Assembly (NCBI RefSeq): GCF_014204515.1
Contig: NZ_JACHLI010000021.1
Coordinates: forward strand, 1-64,000
From: Pseudomonas nitroreducens
GTDB taxonomy: Bacteria; Pseudomonadota; Gammaproteobacteria; Pseudomonadales; Pseudomonadaceae
Direction: 5' to 3'
DNA length: 64,000 bases
The notes under the pieces are model-generated. The model did not search any database, had not been told where the DNA came from, and was given only the letters and a program-made list of their open reading frames with translations. Below, in pieces: positions 44,113-52,446 of the stretch. The translations under genes were made by a program, and so were the position numbers. Numbering within the stretch: position 1 is the stretch's first letter; the number at the start of each line of letters is the position of its first letter.

Positions 44113-44348
44113 TCTCCAATCCTCCGCCAATCCTCCGCCGTCGGGGCCCGCAGGGTAGGGCGCGCGAGGCCGCCTGCCCAGCGTTGCGGGTCCGCAGCAG
44201 CATGGCGCATTCCGAGCGTGCACGGAAGAACGACGCCGGCAGGCCCCGCGCCTAATTTCCGGTCAGGGCCGAAAACAACTTGAAGAAGGCCCATTCCCAC
44301 CTGCCGATCGCATTGCGCCGCGCTAGCTGGCGCGCTCCAGGAGTTGAG

Positions 44349-45443
44349 ATGAACAAGCGTGCTTTGGGTTGTCTGGCCGGCCTGCTGGCCGGTGTCGCGT
44401 TGCCGTTGGCGGCGGCGCCGCAAGAGGTGCACTTCGCCAACTGGGCCGATTACATCGGGCCGACCGTGCTGCAGGACTTCCAGAAGGAAACCGGTATCCA
44501 CGTGGTGCTCGACGCCTTCGAGTCGGATGAAGTGCTGGAGGCCAAGCTGCTTACCGGGCATTCCGGCTTCGATGTGGTGGTGCCCTCGGCGGACTTCCTC
44601 GCCCGCCAGCTCAAGGCCGGTGTCTACCGTCCGCTGGACGATGCGCTGCTGCCCAACCGCAAGAACCTCGACCCCGACCTGCTGGCCCGCGTGGCGCTGT
44701 CCGATCCGGGCAACCGCTTCGCCGTGCCGTACCTGTGGGGCACCGTGGGCATCGGCTACAACCCGGCCAAGGTCAAGGCCGCACTGGGCGCCGACGCACC
44801 GGTGGATTCCTGGGACCTGGTGTTCAAGCCGGAGAACCTGGCCAAGCTCAAGGGCTGCGGCGTAGCCCTGCTCGACTCGCCGGCGAAGATCCTGCCGCTG
44901 GCGCTGCACTACCTGGGCCGGGACCCGAACAGCAACAACCCGGCGGACTACGAGGCCGGCACCAAACTGCTGGAAAGCCTGAAGCCCTCGGTCACCTACT
45001 TCAGCTCGACCAAGTACATCGCTGATCTGGCCAACGGCAACATCTGCCTGGCCATCGGCTTCTCCGGCGACGTGCTGCAGGCGCAGAAGAGTGCCAAGGA
45101 CGCCGGCGGTTCGGTGGACGTGGAGTACAGCGTGCCGAAGGAAGGCACCAACATCTGGTTCGATAACCTGGCGATTCCCAAGGACGCGCGCAACCCCGAA
45201 GGCGCCCATGCCTTCATCAACTACCTGATGCGCCCGGACGTGATCGCCAGGACCAGCGACTACCTGCACTACGCCAACGCCAACCTGCCGGCCAAGGCGC
45301 TGATGGACCCGAAGGTCAGCGGCAACCCGGCGGTGTACCCGGATGCGCAGCTGGTCAAAAGCATGTACGTCAGCCTGCCGCCGAGCCCGTCGATCCTGCG
45401 TCTGATCACCCGTAACTGGAGCCGGATCAAGTCGGGGGTCTGA
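44349..45443 (+). CDS. Polyamine-type ABC transporter binding protein (SpuD/PotF-like)
   Basis: 364 aa from ATG 44349 (AGGAG upstream). The signal peptide ends LPLAAAPQE. The mature start VHFANWADYIGPTVLQDFQKETGIHVVLDAFESDEVLEAKL is the PotD/PotF signature, followed by GFDVVVPSADFLARQLKAG and YLWGTVGIGYNP. It binds putrescine, spermidine or a similar amine in the periplasm. No permease or ATPase genes adjoin it, so it is an orphan. A strong terminator follows directly. Confidence 0.88.
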   Translation: MNKRALGCLAGLLAGVALPLAAAPQEVHFANWADYIGPTVLQDFQKETGIHVVLDAFESDEVLEAKLLTGHSGFDVVVPSADFLARQLKAGVYRPLDDALLPNRKNLDPDLLARVALSDPGNRFAVPYLWGTVGIGYNPAKVKAALGADAPVDSWDLVFKPENLAKLKGCGVALLDSPAKILPLALHYLGRDPNSNNPADYEAGTKLLESLKPSVTYFSSTKYIADLANGNICLAIGFSGDVLQAQKSAKDAGGSVDVEYSVPKEGTNIWFDNLAIPKDARNPEGAHAFINYLMRPDVIARTSDYLHYANANLPAKALMDPKVSGNPAVYPDAQLVKSMYVSLPPSPSILRLITRNWSRIKSGV

Positions 45444-45471
45444 TAGCGGCCTGATCCTATCCGCCTGAATC

Positions 45472-45500
45472 AACCCGCGTGGCCTGGTGCCACGCGGGTT
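45472..45500 (+). terminator. Rho-independent terminator of the polyamine-binding gene
   Basis: AACCCGCGTGGC (45472-45483) pairs with GCCACGCGGGTT (45489-45500) around CTGGT, followed by TTCCTTT. A 12-bp perfect stem, placed 28 bases after the stop. Confidence 0.88.
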
Positions 45501-45517
45501 TTCCTTTGCCCGCAGGC

Positions 45518-46465
45518 TTACTGCGCGGTGTTACGCCACTGGTTGCGATAGTGCCGCGGCGCACTGCCGGTGATGCGCTTGAAGGCGTTGCTGAAGGCGC
45601 TCTCGGAGGCAAAGCCCAGCTCTGCGGCGAGCTCCGCCAGGGTCACGTCGCGGCGTCGCAGCGCCTGTTGCGCCAGGACCATGCGCCACTGGCTCAGGTA
45701 GCCCAGCGGCGGCATCCCGGTGATCGACTTGAAGTGCACGGCGAAGCTGGTGCGTGACATCCCCGCGGCCTTGGCCAGTTCGCCCAGTTGCCAGGCTCGG
45801 CCCGGCTCGTTGTGCATCAGCCCCAGCACCGGTGCCAGGCGCTTGTCGCTGGCCGCCCGCAGCCAGCCGCAGGGCAGCGCGTCGGCGGCTTCCAGGTAGG
45901 CGCGCATGGTCTGCACGAACAGCAGCTGGGTGAGCTGCGCCGACACCAGGCCCACGCCCGGCCGCCACTGCGTGCGCTCCTCGACAATCTGGTCGAGCAG
46001 CCATTTCAGCCGCCCGGCCTGTTGCGAGCCGGCGTGCACCTGCATCACCGGTGGCAGCAGACGGAAAGCCAGTTCCTCGCTGGTCGGGTCCAGGCGCACG
46101 TGGCCGCCCAGCTGGATGCAGTCCTCGCCGTTGCCCAGGGTGGCAGTGCGCTCGCCGGCCTCGCCGCTGAACACCTGCATCGCGTCCAGCGGCGTCAGCC
46201 CCAGGTCGCTGGCCAGCACGAAGGAGCACCGCGAGCAGAGGATGAACACGTCACCTTCCTTGATCCGTACCGGCTCCACTTCACTGTCGATCTGCAGCCA
46301 GCATTCGCCCTTCACCAGGGCGAAGAACTTCAGGTGCGCCGGCGGCGGGAAGCGCAGGCTCCAGTCACCGCCTGCGCTGAAGCCGCCGGCCACGGTCAGC
46401 TGGGCGTCGGCCACGCGCAGGAAGTCGGAAAGCGGGTCGGACCTGGGCGGCAGAAATGCGTTCAT
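45518..46465 (-). CDS. AraC-family regulator with cupin sensor (Cupin_6 type)
   Basis: 315 aa from ATG 46465. The N-terminal cupin (residues ~1-190) reads MNAFLPPRSDPLSDFLRVADAQLTVAGGFSAGGDWSLRFPPPAHLKFFALVKGECWL. The C-terminal double HTH reads WQLGELAKAAGMSRTSFAVHFKSITGMPPLGYLSQWRM and FASESAFSNAFKRITGSAPRHYR. Cupin_6 regulators commonly lie next to the reductase they control, and here an extended-SDR gene starts 210 bases away on the other strand. Confidence 0.87.
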   Translation of the reverse strand: MNAFLPPRSDPLSDFLRVADAQLTVAGGFSAGGDWSLRFPPPAHLKFFALVKGECWLQIDSEVEPVRIKEGDVFILCSRCSFVLASDLGLTPLDAMQVFSGEAGERTATLGNGEDCIQLGGHVRLDPTSEELAFRLLPPVMQVHAGSQQAGRLKWLLDQIVEERTQWRPGVGLVSAQLTQLLFVQTMRAYLEAADALPCGWLRAASDKRLAPVLGLMHNEPGRAWQLGELAKAAGMSRTSFAVHFKSITGMPPLGYLSQWRMVLAQQALRRRDVTLAELAAELGFASESAFSNAFKRITGSAPRHYRNQWRNTAQ

Positions 46466-46675
46466 GTCGGGTGCCTTGTCGGGACTGCTGCATCTTCGGT
46501 GGTGTTCAGGTTCGCATCGGGCCGTGAGCCGGGCAACCGGCGAGCGGGCCACGGGTGAATTTGAACGCTCACGCAAGTAATGCGCACTCCGGCGCATTCA
46601 CGGTTCGGCGGGACGGGCGTAGCTTGCCTCCCACCGGCCCGCCAGGTGGCGGGGTTACTGAGCGTGAGAGAAAAC

Positions 46676-47707
46676 ATGATCGAAGAAACCGTACTGGTCA
46701 CCGGCGGCACCGGGTTCATCGCCCAGCACTGCATCCTCGCCCTGCTGCGCGGTGGCTACCGCGTGCGGGCTACGGTGCGCTCCCTGGCGCGGGAAGACGA
46801 AGTGCGCGCCAACCTGCGTGAAGGCGGTATCGACGCCGGCGAGCGACTGAGCTTCGTGGTCGCCAACCTGGAGCAGGACCAGGGCTGGGCCGAAGCTGTC
46901 GGCGGCTGCCGCTACGTGCTGCACGGCGCCTCGCCGACCCCGACCGGCCTGCACGCCAACGAGGACGACTGGGTGCGCCCGGCCGTAGAAGGCAACCTGC
47001 GGGTGCTGCGGGCAGCTCGCGATGCCGGGGTCAGGCGGGTGGTACTGACTTCGGCCTTCGGCGCGATCTGCGCGGGCCATGGGGAGATCGGGCGGCCGTT
47101 CGACGAGAACGACTGGAGCGATCTTTCCGCCAGTGACGTCTGGCTCTACCAGAAGTCCAAGACCCTCTCCGAACGCGCCGCCTGGGATTTCATCGCCCGT
47201 GAAGGGCAGGGGCTGGAGCTGTCGGTGGTCAACCCGGTGGCTGTGCTCGGGCCGGTGCTGGGGCCCGACTACTCGCACTCGATCCGGCTGATCCGCAACC
47301 TGCTGGCCGGCCAGCCGGGCAGCCCGAAGATCAACTGCGGCTTCGTCGATGCGCGCGATGTGGCCGATCTCCACCTACTGGCCATGACCCACGCCGCAGC
47401 ACGCGGCGAGCGCTTCATCGCCACCGCGGGGGACAGCCTGTGGCTGGGGGAGGTCGCCCGCCTCCTCAAGGAGCGTATGGGGCCTGTCGCGGCCAAGGTC
47501 TCGACGCGCGTGCTGCCCAACTGGGTGGTGCGCCTGGGGGCGCTCAAGGACCCGGCGCTCAAGGGTTCCGTGCCGTTGCTGGGGCGCACCCTGAACTCCA
47601 CCAGCGCCAAGGCGCGCAGGCTGCTGGGCTGGTCGCCGCGGCCTGCCGAGGAGGCCATCGTCGCCACCGCCCGAAGCCTCGACCGCCTGGGGCTACTGGC
47701 CAACTGA
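46676..47707 (+). CDS. NAD-dependent extended SDR (dihydroflavonol reductase/epimerase-like)
   Basis: 343 aa from ATG 46676. Cofactor turn TVLVTGGTGFIAQHC at residues 5-19, VLHGASPTPTG, VLTSAFGAI and the catalytic YQKSKTLSERAAWDF (Tyr-x3-Lys). NPVAVLGPVLG and GFVDARDVADLHLLAM are typical of the aldehyde/ketone-reducing DFR-like group. Divergent from the Cupin_6 AraC gene, which probably induces it. Substrate unknown. Confidence 0.87.
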   Translation: MIEETVLVTGGTGFIAQHCILALLRGGYRVRATVRSLAREDEVRANLREGGIDAGERLSFVVANLEQDQGWAEAVGGCRYVLHGASPTPTGLHANEDDWVRPAVEGNLRVLRAARDAGVRRVVLTSAFGAICAGHGEIGRPFDENDWSDLSASDVWLYQKSKTLSERAAWDFIAREGQGLELSVVNPVAVLGPVLGPDYSHSIRLIRNLLAGQPGSPKINCGFVDARDVADLHLLAMTHAAARGERFIATAGDSLWLGEVARLLKERMGPVAAKVSTRVLPNWVVRLGALKDPALKGSVPLLGRTLNSTSAKARRLLGWSPRPAEEAIVATARSLDRLGLLAN

Positions 47708-47744
47708 AAAAAAGGGCGTGCCCTGCCGGAGCAGGGGCACGCCC
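47707..47744 (-). terminator. Rho-independent terminator for the minus-strand SDR
   Basis: Read on the minus strand, GGGCGTGCCCCTG pairs with CAGGGCACGCCC with one bulged base and is followed by seven T residues (A-run at 47707-47713 on the plus strand). It lies 8 bases beyond the SDR stop, and its A-run begins at the last base of the convergent NAD-dependent SDR's stop codon. Confidence 0.85.
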
Positions 47745-47751
47745 CGTCGCC

Positions 47752-48501
47752 TCAGACCTGGGCCATGCCGCCGTCTACGAACAGCTCGATGCCGTTGACG
47801 AAGCTGGAAGCGTCGGAGGCGAGGAAGGCCACCGCCTTGCCGATCTCCCGCGGCTCGCCCAGGCGACCCAGCGGCACCTGGCTGGCGAGGGCATCGAACA
47901 GGCCCTGGCGGGCTTCTTCGGGGACCAGGTCGCCGAGGCCGGGGGTACGCACCGGGCCGGGGCTGACGACGTTGACGCGGATGCCGCGATCCTTCAGGTC
48001 CAGCGCCCAGGAGCGGGCGAAGTTGCGCACGGCGGCCTTGCTTGCGCTGTACACGCTGAAGTTGGCAGTGCCCTGGATCGAAGTGGTGGAGGAGGTGAGG
48101 ATCACCGAGGCGCCATCGGTCAGCAGCGGCAGGGCCTTCTGCACGGTGAACAGCACGCCGCGCACGTTGGTGCCGAAGATGCGGTCGAAGTGTTCCTCAG
48201 TGATCGCGCCCAGCGGCAGCATGTCGCCGCCACCGGCATTGGCGAAGACGATGTCCAGGCGGCCGGCGCTTTTCGCGATCTGCGCGTACACCGCGTCGAG
48301 ATCGGCGAGCACCGAGGCGTCGGCGCGGATGGCGGTGGCGGCCGGGCCGATGGCTTCCACGGCGGCGTCCAGTTCGGCCTGACGGCGGCCGGTGATGAAG
48401 ACGCGGGCGCCTTGCGCGGCGAGTTCCTGGGCGGCGCCCAGGCCGATGCCAGTGCTGCCGCCGGTGACCAGTGCAATTTTGCCAGTGAGGGATTTGTTCA
48501 T
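47752..48501 (-). CDS. Short-chain dehydrogenase/reductase (classical)
   Basis: 249 aa from ATG 48501 (CTGGAG upstream). TGGSTGIG at residues 14-21, FANAGGGDMLPLG, the serine in ILTSSTTSIQG, YSASKAAVRNF (Tyr-x3-Lys) and VSPGPVRTPGL are all present. C-terminal FLASDASSFVNGIELFVDGGMAQV is the usual end. An NAD(P)-dependent oxidoreductase, possibly of an electrophile or quinone. Divergent from a LysR gene that likely regulates it. Confidence 0.88.
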   Translation of the reverse strand: MNKSLTGKIALVTGGSTGIGLGAAQELAAQGARVFITGRRQAELDAAVEAIGPAATAIRADASVLADLDAVYAQIAKSAGRLDIVFANAGGGDMLPLGAITEEHFDRIFGTNVRGVLFTVQKALPLLTDGASVILTSSTTSIQGTANFSVYSASKAAVRNFARSWALDLKDRGIRVNVVSPGPVRTPGLGDLVPEEARQGLFDALASQVPLGRLGEPREIGKAVAFLASDASSFVNGIELFVDGGMAQV

Positions 48502-48636
48502 GATCGACTCCAGAGCTTCAGTGGTTGAGGGTTCTGCCTCGGTCGCCGCGTTCTGTGCGGCTTTGCGGTGAGGCATGGCGCTACTCTAGGAGTCTTTTAT
48601 TGGTGGAAAAAGCGCAGCCAATGGAATGACTATCCA

Positions 48637-48648
48637 TATCCATGGATA
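48637..48648. promoter_or_regulatory. Palindrome TATCCATGGATA, probable LysR operator
   Basis: A perfect 12-base palindrome, preceded by an additional TATCCA half-site at 48631-48636, in the divergent SDR/LysR promoter region 31 bases before the LysR start. Location and symmetry fit an autoregulatory LysR site; not proven. Confidence 0.6.
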
Positions 48649-48678
48649 ATCGGGGAAACCTTGCCGAGGACCACTTGC

Positions 48679-49584
48679 ATGGATCAGCTCCAGGCCATTC
48701 GCGCCTTTGCCCGCGTCGTCGAGGCCGGCAACTTCACCCGCGCCGCCGATTCGCTGGACATGCCCAACGCCACCCTGAGCAAGCTGGTGCAGGAACTGGA
48801 AGCGCACCTGGGCGTGCGCCTGCTGCAGCGCACCACCCGGCGCGTCACGGTGACGCCCGAAGGCCAGGACTACTACGCCAAGGCCAGCCGTGTGCTGCGC
48901 GACCTCGAAGACATCGATTCGTCCTTTGCCGTCACCCGCGGCAAGCCGCGCGGCCATCTGCGCATCGATGTCGGCGGCTCCACCGCGCGCGATGTGCTGG
49001 TGCCGCTGCTGCCGGACTTCCTCGCCCGCTACCCGGAGATCCGCATCGACCTGGGTGTCTCAGATCGCTCGGTGGACCTGATCGGCGACAACGTCGATTG
49101 CGTGATCCGTGGCGGCCCGCTGGATGCCTCGTCGCTGGTGGCGCGCCGCCTCGGCCAGGCGCCGATGGTCACCTGCGCGTCGCCGCAGTACCTGCGCCAC
49201 AACGGCATCCCTGCCTACCCGGAGGAGCTGCGCAACGGCCACCGGGTGGTCAGCTACCTGTCGCCGCAGACCGGCCGTGCCGTGCCGCTGCGCTTCGAGC
49301 GCGACGGCGAGCGCAGCGAGCTGAAGCTCGACCACCGCATCGGCGTCAATGAAAGCAATGCCCACCTGGCGGCCGGCCTGGCGGGCCTGGGCATCCTGCA
49401 GACCTTCACCTACGCCGCCGGCCCCGCCCTGCGCGACGGCACGCTGGTGGAAATCCTCGCTGACTGGCGCCCGGCGCCATATCCCTTCCACGTCGTCTAC
49501 CCGCAGAGCCGCCATGTCACCCACCGCCTGCGGGTGTTCATCGACTGGCTGGTGGAGTGCCTGGGGCAGCGGCTTGCCGGCTGA
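48679..49584 (+). CDS. LysR-family regulator divergent from the SDR
   Basis: 301 aa from ATG 48679 (GAGGA upstream). The HTH is MDQLQAIRAFARVVEAGNFTRAADSLDMPNATLSKLVQELEAHLGVRLLQRTTR; the effector domain starts near GHLRIDVGGS. It belongs to the DNA-binding LTTR subgroup (YhjC/DmlR-like) with RSVDLIGDNVDCVIRGG. A frame extension to 48568 is rejected because it crosses the SDR promoter. Probably activates or represses the adjacent SDR. Confidence 0.88.
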   Translation: MDQLQAIRAFARVVEAGNFTRAADSLDMPNATLSKLVQELEAHLGVRLLQRTTRRVTVTPEGQDYYAKASRVLRDLEDIDSSFAVTRGKPRGHLRIDVGGSTARDVLVPLLPDFLARYPEIRIDLGVSDRSVDLIGDNVDCVIRGGPLDASSLVARRLGQAPMVTCASPQYLRHNGIPAYPEELRNGHRVVSYLSPQTGRAVPLRFERDGERSELKLDHRIGVNESNAHLAAGLAGLGILQTFTYAAGPALRDGTLVEILADWRPAPYPFHVVYPQSRHVTHRLRVFIDWLVECLGQRLAG

Positions 49585-49823
49585 ATGAGGCGCTGCTCGG
49601 GGCGCCCTGTTGTCTTCGTCGTGGCTGGGTGAGGTCCTGATATCCGCCGAGATCATTCCGGCATTCGACGAGCGCTGCGCAACCTGGCTGGGATGCCGCG
49701 CCGCATCCTTTGCCGGTATCTGCCCGCCGGCCCTGCGGTGGCGACACCCAGGTGCCGGGGCTATGATCCTGCAGTCATTGCGGCAGCGCCCTGCCGCGCG
49801 AATCCTCCTGCCAAGCGAGCGAC

Positions 49824-50585
49824 GTGAAACTTCCCACCTTACCCGCGGCGTTGCTCTGTTCATTGCTCAGCGCCAGTGCCTGGGCCGGCGATTACCGCCT
49901 GGTCACCGAGGAGTGGGCGCCCTACAACTACGTCGAGGACCATCGCCTCACCGGCATGGCGACGGACGTGGTCAAAGCCATCATGGGGCTGACCGGGGAT
50001 GATTTCGTCATCGAACTGCTGCCCAGCATGAGGACCAGCCGCGCCCTGCAGTCGCAGAGCCGGACCATCATGTTCTCCATGTTCCGCACCGCCGAGCGCG
50101 AGTCGCTGTACCACTGGGTCGGGCCGATCGTCGAGGAATCCATCCATCCCTACCAGCTGGCCAGCACCCAGGCGCCGGTGGAGACCCTGGAGCAGTTGCG
50201 TCGCGCGCCGCGCATCACCACCCGGCACGCCGGGCTGCTGCCGGACGTGCTGCAGGCCGAGGGCTTCGCCAATCTCGACAAGCGCGCCACCGGCAGCCAG
50301 CAGCTCTACCTGATGCTGCTGGCCGGGCGCACCGAGATCATCGCCGGCGATACCGACGCGGGCGTCGCCTACTACAGCCGCCAGCTCGGGCTGGCACCGG
50401 GCACCCTGCGCCGGGTGCCGGTCGAGCTGTATCGCTCGTCGCTGTACATCGCCTTCAGCCGCGACAGTGACGAAACGAAAGTGGCCGCCTGGAACCGCGC
50501 GCTGGAGCAACTGCGCGAATCCGGCGAGCTGGCACGCATCCAGCGCCGCTATGAGGATTCCGCGCCTCAGCCCGCGCTGCAGTGA
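49824..50585 (+). CDS. Periplasmic amino-acid-type binding protein (SBP_bac_3)
   Basis: 253 aa from GTG 49824. The signal peptide MKLPTLPAALLCSLLSASAWAG is followed by YRLVTEEWAPYNYVEDHRLTGMATDVVKAIM, the SBP family 3 opening. SRTIMFSMFRTAERESLYHWVGPI and LAGRTEIIAGDTDAGVAYY follow. Orphan: no permease or ATPase nearby. Such orphans may feed a remote ABC system or act as sensors. Ligand unknown. Confidence 0.83.
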   Translation: MKLPTLPAALLCSLLSASAWAGDYRLVTEEWAPYNYVEDHRLTGMATDVVKAIMGLTGDDFVIELLPSMRTSRALQSQSRTIMFSMFRTAERESLYHWVGPIVEESIHPYQLASTQAPVETLEQLRRAPRITTRHAGLLPDVLQAEGFANLDKRATGSQQLYLMLLAGRTEIIAGDTDAGVAYYSRQLGLAPGTLRRVPVELYRSSLYIAFSRDSDETKVAAWNRALEQLRESGELARIQRRYEDSAPQPALQ

Positions 50586-50895
50586 GTCGAGAAGGAGTAC
50601 TGCGGGTGAGCGTGATGTCGTGAGCACACTTCGCCTGCCCGATGGCGTACCGCCCCGAACACTGCCGTGCAGCGGGGCTGAAGGTCGGATTGGGATGGTG
50701 GGTGACCTTCTCGGAAATCTGCAGAAGGCCCGTCATCGGTTGCTCGAAAAGCATCTTCGCTGCGCGAAAGCAGTCGTGCCGGATGGCAGGGCAGAGTGGT
50801 GTTGGCAGCTGCGGGGAAGGGCGGGTGGAAGGGTGTGGAGGGCTCTGCAGGCTGGATCGGTCAAGCAGAGCAATGCGGTGACGGACAGTGTCGCG
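50586..50895. other. Intergenic region, 310 bases, no gene seen
   Basis: This lies between the convergent binding-protein and exonuclease genes. No convincing coding frame, repeat or terminator was seen. Confidence 0.45.
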
Positions 50896-51453
50896 TCAGT
50901 AGGGAAGCTCCCTGCGGTAGTTCCTGATGTGTTTCAGCCGGGCGATGTTCTCGGCATCCACCAGAGCATTATGTGCCCGGCCTTCGAAACGCAGGCCTTC
51001 GGCAACCACTGCCTTGCCCAATCCCATCGGCCGCTGCCGGGCGCGCTCTGCCCAGATGCTCTTCAGGTTATGGTGGGTAGAATCCTGCGCCAGGATCTGC
51101 AGAGTCACTTTCTGGCGCCGGGCATCCTTGATGAATTGGTTGCGATCGTAGGCGCCCCATGAGCCCCAGTGGCCAAGGTGATCAGAGTGAATGCCGGCGA
51201 CCCACTTGTCGAATTCCACCAGCACCTCGCTAAGGGGTTTGGCCTGGTCGATCCTGCTCTGGGAAATGCCGGTCAGGCGTGTGCAGAAGCTGGTCAGCTT
51301 CGGATGGATGGAGGGTCTTGCGTAGGCTTCGAATCGGTTGATGAGCGTGCCATCTTTGGCCATTACCACGGCGCCGATCTGGATCAGCTCCATTTCGTCA
51401 CGGTTCCAGTCTGGAGAGTCGTCGCAGGTGGCCTCCAGGTCGAGAATTATCAT
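50896..51453 (-). CDS. DEDDh 3'-5' exonuclease (ERI1/KapD-like)
   Basis: 185 aa, essentially one exonuclease domain. ExoI is IILDLEATCDDSPDW with the catalytic D and E, ExoII is WGSWGAYDRNQF with an Asp, and ExoIII is GRAHNALVDAENIARL with the His-x4-Asp of the DEDDh class. Family members trim RNA or single-stranded DNA 3' ends. It lies on the same strand as, and downstream of, the hxs genes, but a 339-base gap separates them, so co-transcription is uncertain. Confidence 0.87.
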   Translation of the reverse strand: MIILDLEATCDDSPDWNRDEMELIQIGAVVMAKDGTLINRFEAYARPSIHPKLTSFCTRLTGISQSRIDQAKPLSEVLVEFDKWVAGIHSDHLGHWGSWGAYDRNQFIKDARRQKVTLQILAQDSTHHNLKSIWAERARQRPMGLGKAVVAEGLRFEGRAHNALVDAENIARLKHIRNYRRELPY

Positions 51454-51792
51454 TGAGTGATTCCATTCCTGATGTTGTTGTTATGTTCGAGCCATCCCTG
51501 TCGCAGGTCCTGCGGCTGAAGACGGACTCGAGGCCGATTGTATCTGGGATACAGGGCAGTCGAAAGAATGCGGGCGGTTTCGGGTATCTCGTTGATGTGG
51601 GGCGCTCCAGGTCGCACCGGCGGTCATGTCGGTGTTAACGCAGAGCGCGGGTTCTGCCGTAGTGAGGTAGCCACACCCGGCCATGGTGGATATCTCTGTA
51701 GTTGTGCGTATCCCGATAGCGCGAATTTCAGCGCCTGCCTTGCGCTGCATTGGCATTCTCTCTGGTGGCATGCAGCGCCGCTCGTTTTGCTC
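51454..51792. other. Intergenic region, 339 bases, no gene seen
   Basis: Lies between hxsA and the exonuclease gene. By hand count, 51661-51720 is 33/60 G+C, lower than most of the window. Probably holds the exonuclease promoter and 3' end of the hxs transcript. No hairpin with a T-run was recognised. Confidence 0.45.
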
Positions 51793-52446
51793 TCATCTCG
51801 ATTCAGGAATGCGGATACCCAATGCATTCAAAGTCGCTGTGTCCATGCGCCCATTGATTTCCAGACCGCTGTCCATCTGAAACGACATCAGTGCGCCGCG
51901 AGTTGTCTTGCCCAGAACTCCGTCGATCGAGCCTTCGTAGTATTTGCGCACCATCAAGGCGGTCTGCACCCGCATCACGAGATTCGACAGCTCGCCAGCG
52001 GCAGGGCGTGCCGGTGTTGTCCTGGTCGTCGTATCACGGGGGGCTGTCGAGGAATCACTGAAACTGTTTCCTGATCTTCTGATAGTGCTGCCTGAGCTTC
52101 CACTCGAGGTGCTTGGCGCGCTGTAGTAAGTGTTTGGTGTGTGGCTCGGCGTTGGGGCGGCCGGTGGGCTGTAGTAGCGAGGTGCGCTGTAGCCACCCGA
52201 TCCGCTGTAGTGCGAGCTATGCGAGCTGTGGGAACGGTGAGAGCTGTGCGAGCGGTGTGCGGCGTAGACGTTCACGGCATCGGGCGCGTTCAGGGTATTC
52301 ATGAACACGGGAGGCAGGGTGTCGCTGCGTGGCTCCCAGCTGGCCTCGGCGAGAGGCAACTGGTTGGCGTGCGCGAAGGCGCTACCGGCGACCGGCAACA
52401 GGGTGATATGGCCGAGCAGAATCTTCCAACGATCGAGCAAGCTCAT
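51793..52446 (-). CDS. hxsA: His-Xaa-Ser repeat protein HxsA (exported substrate, peptidoglycan-binding)
   Basis: 217 aa from ATG 52446, with AAGGAG upstream; the ATG overlaps the hxsC stop as ATGA. Residues 1-25 are a signal peptide (cleavage near AFA-HAN). Residues 64-81 are six tandem His-Xaa-Ser triplets (HRS, HSS, HRS, HSS, HSS, HYS). A Ser/Pro/Thr/Tyr-rich linker (~83-150) follows. Residues ~152-212 are a PG_binding_1 domain (LVMRVQTALMVRKYYEGSIDGVLGKTTRGALMSFQ). This architecture is the HxsA family. The His-Xaa-Ser block is presumed to be modified by HxsB and HxsC before export, and the PG domain would anchor the product in the cell wall. Modification and function are unproven. Confidence 0.88.
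   Translation of the reverse strand: MSLLDRWKILLGHITLLPVAGSAFAHANQLPLAEASWEPRSDTLPPVFMNTLNAPDAVNVYAAHRSHSSHRSHSSHSSHYSGSGGYSAPRYYSPPAAPTPSHTPNTYYSAPSTSSGSSGSTIRRSGNSFSDSSTAPRDTTTRTTPARPAAGELSNLVMRVQTALMVRKYYEGSIDGVLGKTTRGALMSFQMDSGLEINGRMDTATLNALGIRIPESR
52204..52257 (-). repeat. Six-fold His-Xaa-Ser codon repeat in hxsA
   Basis: These 54 bases encode residues 64-81 of HxsA. Triplet middle residues are Arg, Ser, Arg, Ser, Ser, Tyr. The DNA is correspondingly repetitive (GAGCTGTG/GAGCGGTG motifs on the plus strand), so slippage could change repeat number between strains. Confidence 0.85.

Noticed and set aside
52208..52260. CRISPR or DNA satellite reading of the repetitive GAGCTGTG/GAGCGGTG stretch
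   Set aside because: It is fully explained as His-Xaa-Ser codons of hxsA in frame with a secreted protein.
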